A DNA stretch of 64,000 nucleotides from Takakia lepidozioides (lineage: Eukaryota; Streptophyta; Takakiopsida; Takakiales; Takakiaceae), in the NCBI GenBank assembly GCA_030704615.1, contig CM060732.1:11840001-11904000 (forward strand), read 5' to 3'. Position numbers and translations under genes: made by a program. Shown here piece after piece: positions 35,583 through 47,500 of the stretch. The notes beneath the pieces are model-generated. The model ran no database searches. It had not been told where the DNA came from and was given only the letters and a program-made list of their open reading frames with translations. Positions within the stretch are counted from its first letter, which is position 1; every line of letters starts with the position of its first letter.

Positions 35583-38500
35583 TCAGGCATACTCTCGATT
35601 GTAGTCAGCTTCTTCATCTGCGGGGACCCAAGGTCGAAGAAGAGACTCTACGGTAAGCCGACGAGCAGCACTTAGCATGGCAATGAAGAATCGGCATCCA
35701 TCAATCTTGTACTCTTCAAGTGGGTTCATGTGGCCAAAGGACCGGACATTCACCTGCCACATTGGATGAAGATTATCAAATTAGAAGAACGTTTAACAGC
35801 TTTACTTTCCATCAACTCAGACAACTAGCACTGCAAGCCCCTATACTCATGGCCTAAAAACACAATTCCAAATTCTGTGTAGGGCACATACAGCGGCACG
35901 AAGGCGGTTCATATTGACAAGATGGTCCCTCCAGTAGCGGTCGAGTGCATTCACTGCCAACACCCTCTGTGTGAAAGGTGCGCCCCCAAGCCCCCCCATC
36001 CCTCAGGTCATTTTTTAAATGTCCATAATACACACAACAATTGCATGAAGTATTCCAGTTTCTGGAAGGTTAGCAGAATGGATGGCAGTGCCTACCTCAA
36101 CTTGCTCGATACGAAAATGGGACAAGCGAGAAAGCTGCTGCTTCTCCTCATATGTGGCTATGAGAAGGTCACTCATGTACTTTCGCAGCAGCTGCACCTC
36201 TCTTTGATACTTCCCCTTACTTCCCTCACCAAAGTGCCCAAATTCCTGGTCGTCAATATAAAACTTGCTTCTATCACAGGCTTGTGAGTTGAACCATGTG
36301 ATCAATTTTCATGCAAAGATGCATTAGAAGTGAACCGAATGCAAATGCTGGTAGACAAGCTAGATGTTGACAGACAACAGATTGCATGAAAAGACGGTAG
36401 CGGGGACAAATTCACTCATGGCCCACTGGAGTAATGACCATCCAGAATACAACAGACTTCACATCATTTGTATAGGCGACTTAATAAATACCAATAACCG
36501 AGTTTAATGTGGGATTTCAGTTCAGGTGGAGTGATAGAGATCCCTGCCATAAGGTCCTTTCATATAGCAGGCTGTTTTCCTGACACGACAAGTGCATAGA
36601 AGACTTCACTACTGTCGAAGGTTTGCTCAACTTACGAAACAGAGCCATCAGAGGTCATCTCCAGCCACCGCTTCAGAGCACTGGCCTTGCTACGTAGGCC
36701 TCGAGAATATTCTGAAGTAGGTAAGCCGGGCAGCACAAATGTATCAAAATCTGCCTTCTCCAATCCTCGAAGTGCAGCCACTACCATATCTGCTGTGACA
36801 TCACTCAGCGCATCTATGAATGCCCATGCCCCATCCCCCGCATCGTACCATCAGCATGAGAGCCCAAAAGATCTTGTCTCTTCACTTATGTTCAACATAA
36901 ACTAACATAATGCCCACCTGAAACTATGTAAACTTATTTCCCAGTTTGAATCAAGTTAACAGAGAGAAGTCCCCGAGTAGAAGTTGCTATAGTGATGATC
37001 ATGTGAGTTCGACTTTTGCAACACCACCTAAGCCTGATGCTTCTAAGCCAATGTTGGACCAGCTCATTCAGTCAGTCATTATCTAAGACAGGAAAGGTCA
37101 AAGCAGGCTCAATCTAGAAACAGATATGTCATTAACCTGAAGTGTCTTCCAAGTTGGAAAGGTTGATCGCAAATGTGTTGTTAGCCAAATCATGAAACTC
37201 GTCTAGAATACTATCTATCCTCCAAGCATCTGGCGGCTGCACCAGCACACACCCACCCCAACAAGGCAAAGAATTTTGTTGTTGGATTTTCATTTCCTGA
37301 AAGGAACAGAGACTCTAAAGCTGTGCTGCTACTCATGTCCTGGTAGAGACCCTCGCCTACATCTCTTGAATGTCTCAGTATGCAACTTTACACTATCAGC
37401 TACTCTTCTCTTTTCATATTTGGTTTAGAAACAGCATACCTTGGACGAGTCAACGTTATGGAGGACCATTTCATCAGCCACAGCTTGCATGTACCTGCTA
37501 GTTTATTGCTAAGAATCAGAACACAACCCTGAATCGGCTAGCTTTGTTACTCATCAAATCAGACCAACTACCTGCTTTAAACTTGACAGTTTGAAAGTTA
37601 AGGACGACTGAGATCATTAGAGCATAGAAAGAGGGGCCTAAAGTAGAAGACCCGGTGCTTTTCATACCTACCTTTGAGATTTGATGAAGAGAATCAATCT
37701 AGTGCCATGGGACATTTGGCAATGAATGATCAATGATTAGGTGTTGACCACATATAACAAGGGCGAATTCCGAAGCCAGGATCCAAAAACTGGGAGGATA
37801 GCCACAGAGTTACTCACTGAAAGAACCGCTGCCGACAGCAGTAAGGATCATCCAACAACATTGCTTGCCGCAAATTATATACATGTTTTCTTTGTACCTA
37901 CATCATGCGACCAGCCTCTGATCTCAAAAACCAAATCCAAGCTAGACATTGAGGTATGAAGAAGTCATTTACATAAACCCACAGGAGTCCCCCACACGTG
38001 TGCCCACCACTTGGGCCTCCAGTTTCACAATTTAACCCTCCACTGAACCAGCTTCTAAAACACTGACAGTTGGAATAGCACCTGATGCATCCATGAATGG
38101 AGAATAACCACTGTCAGGTCCCTGCATAATGAAAATGAGAACAAAAAACTTAAAGCACCTTACCTCCATGACTTCATCAAACTCAACCAAACTTTTCCTA
38201 ATACCGAAGTAGTACCGTTCAGCAGCTGTTTGCAAGGAAAGAAGCTGCATGCATGCCAAGCAAACCCATCCTTTGAACAAAAAGAAATTAACATAAGAGG
38301 CAGCTGTCCAGTGGAACATACGCACAAAATCTTACAAGTGAATGAAGTTTACCAACCTTGAAGAGACTGATAAGACAAAAGAAATAAGAAAGCATACCAG
38401 GAAATTGGAGCTGGCCATCTGTACGTGGAGCATAGAGACCTCCATATAACATGATATGTGAGAGGCATTTACAATATGATAAAGCTGAGCATTGAGTCTG

Positions 38501-41500
38501 AAATAGAGCTGGTTTGTAACGCACCTGCTTTGTCAAAGAGCCGTATTCAAGAGGGATATCTTCCTCAAGGCCAAGTTTAAGGACAATAGTATTTGCCCAG
38601 TCTGTGTTGAACTTCCTGAACATTTCATCCTGCAGACTGCTCCCCACCAGCCAAAGAACTCATTTCCCTTCCTCATGCTATCTATCTACTTTTATATCAC
38701 AGAAACCCCACGATATCCATAGCCTTGTAAAATGCAGACCACTCTCCTTTGACTTGGACAATAGGAAACACGCTTTGCACAATAATGCAATATATTACCA
38801 GTTTTGAGGCAGTGGTGAAATAGGAAGAGAGAGAAGGAAGGACCTGCATACATGTACCCTCACCAAGGGCTAAGGCGCCAAACCAAACCAAACCCTGGAT
38901 GATCCAAACTTTAAGAGTATAAAATCTTAGAGGGCCATAGATCAACACCAAATTGTGTTGAAAAGTTTGCTCCTTCTTGAATGAACTTCCCTAGGCCACC
39001 ACCTATTAGCAAAAAGGCATGAGACAAAGATGTCAAAGAAGACCTGATCATGAAGCGAGTGGATCCGGGGTCACCCTGTCTGCCTGCCCTTCCTCTTAGC
39101 TGCACAAATTGTCAGGAACAATAAATAGACGCTTAAGGTGGCTCTTTTGAAGGCAATGGCAAAGTCTCCCATGTGACTAACTTTTTCCATTGAAGTCTTG
39201 TGTGGATTTCAAGTTTGCAATCAAATACTATTGGTTTCTCCCGCAGGATTCATCCCCGTGCAATTATTTTCTGAGATTACAGGGCTTGTTTAATAGTATT
39301 GGTTCCCAGGTTCTCCCTCACTGATTCAACGTGTGTGCCTTACAGCTTTGGAGGGTTTAATTTTCTTTCCCTCGAATCATTCCAAATAAAGTCTTCATGG
39401 ACCTCCTCCCCTTTTCCAAAAAATAACCTAAAACTAAAGCTAAAACTTTGCTCCAAAAGACACAAAGCAGGCAATCAGAGATTTACAAATCCAGCTGTTG
39501 CTAATTGACAACCTTTGATGCTAACAATGATAGCATAATCCAGGAGAACTCTAGATGTTTCAATCGACTCACAGACCAGAACAGCAACCCAACCAAGGCA
39601 ATTACATTCATATGCAGAGCATTTTTTCTGGTCCCATCCAAAGAAGCTAAGCAACAAGAGAAAAGAAAAGCCACATCTTGATATGCCCGTATGGCTGCTG
39701 AAAGAGAAATGGCAACATGGTACTTTTGGCACTAGGTTTTGATATGTGCACACCTGGTTGTCAATACGACGGGACTCATGCAATGCAGTCCCTATCACAT
39801 GGAGCCCACCCAAGTCCTTGACCTCTGCTCCCTCAATGCGGCAATGGGCATGGCAGTCACGCAGAGTGGAAAGGTAAGCCAAGGCTATAGCAGGCCCCAG
39901 AGTGATGGTCTCAGCTCCACGGGCAGATGCCATCTCCTGGAGCTCTTCCTCCCTTTGGGTTTTAGCAAGCTCCAATGCTGTTGCTAACCTAGCCTTTGCT
40001 TCACCGTAGTTAGAATTGATCCCATTCAGCCCAAATACATATTTCGCTGCACTCACCAATAAAGTTCAGCAAGGTTAGCCAGATGGTGAAGTAGTTTGTG
40101 AGCAATTTCAGTGAATGCTCGAGAGGTCTCGACACTGAAAAGAACTTACGGAATATGATGTGGGCATGAACTAATGAGGAAACACAGGGAAGGAGAGCAG
40201 TCGGTATGTGTGTGGAATAATTACCTGCAAGGCTGGCTCTCGCGAGCCTTCCTTGTGTTGCTGGACTTAGCTTGATCTTTGAAAGTCCCTGCACACAACC
40301 TTTGCGTTAGAACCTGTATGGTGTTCTAATTTGTCCCATAGACCTCTTCTAGTGCACATAATAATTATCCTTCTTCTCCTCTCAGATTTTGGCCAAAGAC
40401 ACCTAAATCAACACAAGTCATGTTGCACGAGAAACAGATGCAACAGAAGGACAAAGACCTACAAAAGATTGAGTTACTTACCAACTGAGAGAGAGGGGCA
40501 CCATCAGTGTCCAGATTAGGAGCCTCACTGGTCATGAAGCGTAGCAAACTTCCCTCAACAATCTCCTTGGCCAGCATCTTTCAAGATGCAATAGTAATGT
40601 CAGCATGATCATGGGACATGATAGCATGCCTAGTCATCTCAGCAGCATTCTACACACATGATAGCATGCTAGTGATCTTAATGTCACACCAAGATTGTGG
40701 TCAAGAGGAGAAGTCGAATCCAACCCTATTCCAACTCCTTTCCCTCTGTCAATCTTTCTTATCTGGGGAAAGACAACTGAGCCAAGGGCACAGATATGAT
40801 CCCTTCACTTGTCAAGCCAAGCATAGCCCAGGGCACCAGTATGGGGATAGCCCATAACCCTCCCATAGGCCCTCAGGGATCTCTGGGTCTCTATTGGACT
40901 AGTTCACTCTTCTTGTTCTTCTTCTCTTCCTGCTCTTCTGCAACCACCACAGCATAAACGTTCCAGGTACAGGCTGGTGGAATCTGTGCCAAAATCAGTC
41001 TGTTTGATCTTCTATGTCCCATCCTCGCTTGGATGTAACAAGTTTATTATTTTCTTCTTCCCATTATCTTGGACAAATGCAAACGCAATCGGAAATGGAG
41101 GACATACCTCAGGATTCCCACCTAAGATAATGTCAGTGCCACGTCCAGCCATGTTGGTAGCAATGGTGATTGCATTTTTCCTGCCTGCTTGTGCTACAAT
41201 CTCTGCCTCCCTTGCTGAATACTGTAGCATCACCCACACTATCAGGTAGCAATCGTGATTGCATTTTTACTGCCTGCTTGTGCTAAAATCTCTGCCTCCC
41301 TTGCTGAATACTGTAGCATCACCCACACTATCAGCAAAGAAACCACTACAGCCACATACGTCAATCTTGCCCAGAAAGATAACTCAACGAGAATGGCAGA
41401 AGACCTTGGGTCGAGCATTGAGGACATTGTGAGGAATACCGCACTCCTGAAGTAGTTCTGACAGGTACTCTGATTGCTCAACACTGCACGATCCAACCCA

Positions 41501-44500
41501 CCAAAATGATGCATCATTTACGAGGCAAAAGCACTGGCCAAGAAACCTAGTGTTGGGATTTGCTTGCTATGACCACTACAGCAACCAACAAGTGCCTGAC
41601 TCTGCAGCTTGGATAGTCTTCACACATATAGACTTGGTAAACTGTTCCCCCAAATGAAAATTGAACATTTCAATTGCTTTTACAATTTTTTATTTGATTC
41701 TCCAACATGCACCTCTAAAGTAGACTTAGTTCACTGTCAAGAGACAAAGCTCACCTGGTGGTCCCAACCAGCACTGGACGACACTCAGTATACATAAACC
41801 TCACTTCTTGCCTCACTCTCTCCCACTTGCCTCTTGTGGTCTGCACAGAAAATTTGCAAAAGAGATTCAAAGCTTGCTCTACAGAGGGACCCTCAACCAG
41901 AACCCTTTGTGGGACACATCCTGAATAACTGGACATCACTCACCCTTGAGAAAGATCCCTCTAAAAATTCTGCATTGAAGCCCACAAAAGACAACCTTTT
42001 AACACTCACAGCCTGGCAAAAGATTTTCTGGCTATAATTCAGCACTTTGACCTGTGACAAGGTCAAATATGTTTCTCACCATCAAAATGGACTGCACTCT
42101 TGACATTGGTGACTAAATACTAAAAGGCTTTCCCTGAAAGGTGTTGCAGGGTTCTCTTTGCACCCATGGTGTATACAAGTGGTCAGGTTCGGTTGCATCA
42201 TTACAGATCTAGTCTTGAGACAGACCAAAATCCACCATCCATCTCCATCAGCCTGCTTTAGTCATACAAACTTAGCGCACCATTATACCAAGCTCAAAGA
42301 AACTAACAACAAATTGCCAGCAGATTAAAGTGTGACTTAATGTCAGTGATACATACAGGAAACAACTGAAGTGGGAAGTCCTGGCGAATGTTGGGCAAGT
42401 TGGTTGGGACTTCCACCACAGGCATTTTGAACATTTTCAAAAATTCAGCTTCCTGCATCAATCCATTTCCAGAAGACTGTTGTGAATGGTTATAACCTAT
42501 GATGATATGGGGACAACTCAGTGCAAGGAGACCATACTGTGGACACGACCACCAGGAGGCGGTATCAAATAGAAGCAAGAAGCAATCTCCAACACAAGAC
42601 ACGAGTCCTACACATTACCGAGAAACGACTCATCTACAAAACACCTCACCCTTCACCCCAACAATTAACTATCCATTCTTTCCTCATCATCTGCTGCTGA
42701 AAACCAAATCCATAACAACTGCATTAAGTCTCTTCCACCATGGGAAAATCCAATAAGCTCGAACAGTAGCAACTAATATAAGACCTTTGAAACCAAAGCA
42801 TCATTCAACACAAAGGGACATGGAACATATCCTCAGGGAAGACCCCTTCAAATGTTGCTCCAAGAACGTACCTCAGTTTTGGCAGTGCCAGTCATACCAG
42901 AGAGTTTAGGATAGAGCTTGAAGAAGGACTGGTATGTAATCTGTGCCACAGTCACTGCATTCGCCTGTTCACAGGTCAGGCACCAAACTTTCAGTAAGTG
43001 AATGGTTTTCTGAGATCTCATTTTCAAAAACCAATGCTGAAGCCAGTACTTTGAGACAACGTCGTGACAAAGAGATTGTTTAAAAAAGCTGTAGCAAACC
43101 AAATAAACAGCCTCTGACAACTAAAGGGGAGAGATCAGCACTGAATGAAGAATTTCAACTCAAACATACTTGAATTTGAACACCCTCCTTCGCCTCCACT
43201 GCTTGATGGATTCCATCTGACCATCGCCTGTTTTCAACCACCCTTCCCGTGAACTGCATACAGAGATTGCAATTCACAGTCAGACTTGCTACCACCTGCC
43301 ACAGGGAAACTGAAACATGTAACAGATCTGCACTCTCCATGACAGACCAGACCAATCTATGATATCATATCTCCACCTTTAAAATAAAAAATATGTGCAA
43401 AGCTTTAATAGACAGCCAGAGTTGCATTGTTACATCCGTCCAGGAATTAGGTGAACTTCACCATCATGAAGTCTCAATTTTACACAGCATCTATTACATG
43501 CGTACGCATGGTTTTTCTCTTAGCCAAGTGTGAGAAATTTGATTTGACACCACAAGTCTTTTCTGTTTCCTCGGTCTGCTCCTCCCCTCACACCCAACTA
43601 CAAACACTTTTGAAAGTGTTGGGAGAAGAGAGAAGAAGCAAGCCTCACCAACCTCATCAACAATCTGAACCTGGCCATTCTTGACTATATATTGCACATC
43701 CCGCTGATGAAACTCTTTTGCCTTCAATGCCGTTACCACAAACCTGCACCAACATTGAAGAACATGGAGTATTGAAATTCGAAAAAGGCAATGTTTCTAA
43801 GTCTTGATAATGCCAGCTCCACAACCCTTGCACAAAAGAATGCTGGTGAACCTTGGCCTCTTGCCCATGGGTAGAATTGCCAGAGAGGTACTATCTTTCA
43901 TCATCTCCTTGGAGCAGGTAGTCTTCCAAATGTCTGACCAGTTAGTTTCACACTGGAAGCAGGCTCTACTGTGGAGAGAGACAATCTAGTGGTGGAGGGA
44001 AATTCAGAAAGGGGACGTCATATGTCCTCCTTGAGCAGTATTAATGTTGCAAAACCACTCCTCATTCCACTCCTTCAAAAGAAAGCCACAACGCCAGAGA
44101 AAATTATTGCGAAAACTTTTCTGCCCGCAAGTGGGTTGCAACTGATGAAGCCTTGTAAGCAAACCACTCTACGATTTTGAACCTGTCTGCACATCCTGTG
44201 GACATAACAAGTTGTTCTCCTTTCTCCCTCTGGTCCTCCTGTGGAAGCAATCATTTCTTGCTTTACTACTCTGACTAGCCCCTCCAGGTGCATTTTAAGA
44301 ACCCATAATTCTCCCAGCAGAACACCGAAAGAAAGAAAGGCAGGACTGGGTTGGCCATACCGAGCCCAGGGATCCTTGTCATCCCAAAGATCCTCTGTTT
44401 CTAGAGCCAGCTCCGCAGCAGCCACACCTTCCTCTGTCAACTCTACGTTCTTATCCTTCAAGTCCACCTTATAGTGCTGCATGTCAGTGATCACTGAAAT

Positions 44501-47500
44501 TCAGCCTCTGCCCTACCATCTACAAGAGGATAAATGAAAAAAAACCAAAAGGACACTCTACCCAGTGAACTTTTTAAGGTCACCGAGCATCGGGGTATGT
44601 GTTGAGATGAAACAATGCCAGGACCTACCTTGAAGGCAGGGGTTTATCCTGAGATGCTACGGTAAAGAAGGATCTGAACGAACAGAACTCATTACTTGAG
44701 TCTTATGCTACTACTTAATCACTTCACATTCTCTCTCATGATACATTATAAGCCATTCTTAAGGATATGATATTACAGTGTCCTTTATTTAAATCCAACT
44801 TTTTCTCGAGGAGTGAGCCTCAAAAGTGTTCAGCAAGGTTACAAACTCAAGCTCATAGCCAGTCCACAAAGCGATACCACATGAATCCCCAGGGGAGTTT
44901 TTGAGGCATAGTGGCTAGCCCTGCTACCACAGCATTCTCTACAACAGGGGGCATTACAGCTGGCCATACTCACTGATGGACAAGATAGTCGATTTTTACT
45001 TTATCATATCTGAGATTAAACTGCGATGCAGTTTTGTATGGTGTAAAGAAGCTATGTGCCTGAGATTTGTCCCATAAGTTGTTTGAGCTTCTTTCTGTTT
45101 CGCGGCACACCACAACATTTTTTCACTTTCTAGCAACCCAAGGATGGAGTTAGGATGCTTGTTATTTGCTTCAGACAGCAACTGCCTAGTAGAGATCTCT
45201 TACGTCAGGCAGCTGAGATAGGCTGGATGCTCTATGAAAGAAGTTATTAACAAACAAGATGCTCGAGTTGGTAAAGAGCTCATACAGCACCAGTCTACCG
45301 AGGGGCCTATCAAGAGGGTTGGGCTTTGCGTACATAATCAATCACCAGAAATTCGGCCACCTTGGCAGCAACCGGATACCGCGCTGCATCCTTGTTCGAC
45401 TGCATTGAATACAAATGCAAAGAACATCATCAGAGGGTACTGTGGTGGTGGGTCCAATGTCTTCAATTGTCTTCAACAATAACATCCAATTTGGCTGTAA
45501 TTGCAAGAGTGTTAAGTCTCTGGCATCTAGGTCAGGGCAAAGTGCAGCTTGAGAGACCGGTCCATTTGTGGCAATACTACACTACTCCTCTCTCTTGTAA
45601 CCTCTTGCTTCATGTTAACATCTTTGGTGGGGGCCCAAACAACAGCTCCATAAAATATTATGATGTAGTAAGCCTCTTGAGAGGAATAATTAAGGATCTG
45701 GACTTTGCGTAAAGGCAACAGATACAGGTGATCGAGAGGTACCTAATCTATTAATACTATATGGTAAACATCTCCACAACCATGTGAAATTGGAGTATTA
45801 AAGACCAGAGTTGCAAGCTTGCCTGGCTACTAATGAGCAGGGGGTTCCGCCCCTCATCGATCAGCACAGAGTCAACCTCATCCACAATTGCAAAAGTAAA
45901 GGGCTTGGGCCTGCAATCAGTGCCCACTTTACCATCATGACTAAGGTGAGATTTTGTGAGGCTTTCATATTAATTACAAGGACACATTCAAAGGCATCTG
46001 AAACAAAGAAAAGTGAAAGAGTACCAGCGCATGACAAGCTCTTCCTTCTTGTCAGTGATGTTATCACGAAGGTAGTCAAATCCAAGCTCCTGCACAAGAT
46101 ACCCCATCATCATCAGCTTAAGGATGATGCCATTCATTAGGTGCAGTCTCTGCAAAACAAAAAGGAGATCATCCGTCAACACTCCAACAGGCTCTTCGTG
46201 CTTCCTGTAGATGCTATAAAGTTCCATTCTTTCTTCGTTCTTTCTGTTGCTCTACTTAAACATGGGCCCCTTGTGGATGTTATTGAGTATTTTCTTTCTC
46301 CTTGTCTGGCTCTCACCAACTCTCTTTCCTTCCTTCGTGGATAAGCAGAAAAGACAAAAGACACAAAGGCGCATGACACTACGGGGAGAAAAGGGGTCAG
46401 CAAATTGACACATACCGCATTGTTGGAGTAGGTGATATCACAAGCATAGGCAGCTTTTCTATCGCGAGGGTGCAATCCTGACTGTTGCAGAAGAATAGCA
46501 GGTATTAAAAACTGCAACAGAGAGGAGACTTAACTTCCTGCCAGCTGTCAATGACAGCCAGAAACTATGATTAACTACAAAGTTCAGTTTTGTAGAAAGG
46601 AAAGAAGCCTACATGTTGAAACTCTCATCTGCACCTTGGTACATATTAAGCATTCCGATATATGGACACACCTGGATAAGCCCCACAGAAAGGCCCAGAA
46701 AGCGATGGATTTGACCCATCCATTCTGCATCTCGCTGCGCAAGATAGTCATTTACTGTTACAACTGCACACATGTTCCATGATAGGATGCTGTCAGCTGC
46801 ATGTCCAGCCTTATCAAGATTGAACGACGAGCCATTGAGCTTAACTTGAGATACTTATGCCTGTAAGAACCACAAATATTGTCTCTTTGGCAGAGATGTA
46901 GTACTCTGCAAGGACGCAGAAGCTTTCAGCTGGTCTAGTGACAGGGGAATCATATAAAGTTGACATAAATTAGATGGGTAGCTCAGCAATGGCAACCAAC
47001 ATACAGCATCATGAGACTAGAGGTGTGTACCATGAACACCTTCACCTGGTAGAGCATTGAGATAAGCTGTCCCATTACCCACCCTCAACAGTCAAACGTT
47101 TTGATTTGCGATATAACCTCCAGAAGGAGAGTAGGTCATAAAGACATAGATTCACTTTATATTTGTTGGATCTTTTCTACTTCTACTAAGTAAATTTGAA
47201 GTAAACTTATTTGCTTCGTTGCTAAATGAAGTAATTGCTTGAATGATAAAACATAGGAATAGTTTGTAATTAGTTTTAGAAGAAAAAGGAGAAGGACAAA
47301 TAACTAATTGGAAAAAAAATCTGTTCTAGAAAAAATTATAGAATATATTTCTTGGTACCTTATGTTGGAAAACCACTGGCGCGTGGTCGGGCTAGGGATT
47401 GAACCTAGGACCTCCCCCTTCCGGTGGGGTGCTCTACCATTGAGCTACCCGTCCCTTTCTGTTCTCAGAGTGCCGTGCAAGGGCTATAGCCTTGACACCT

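Noticed and set aside
41242-41517. Separate short gene with [13 protein letters not shown]
   Set aside because: It is the duplicated copy of the exon 19 start fused to intron 18 and exon 18 sequence in another frame, not a gene.
43451-46344. Several + strand frames across the SECA2 region
   Set aside because: They are complements of SECA2 exons and introns; the - strand exons have matched phases and conserved motifs.
47385-47454. Functional tRNA gene
   Set aside because: The anticodon loop lacks the conserved T33 and the acceptor stem has a mismatch; it lies inside an LTR and occurs twice identically, so it is part of the TRIM.
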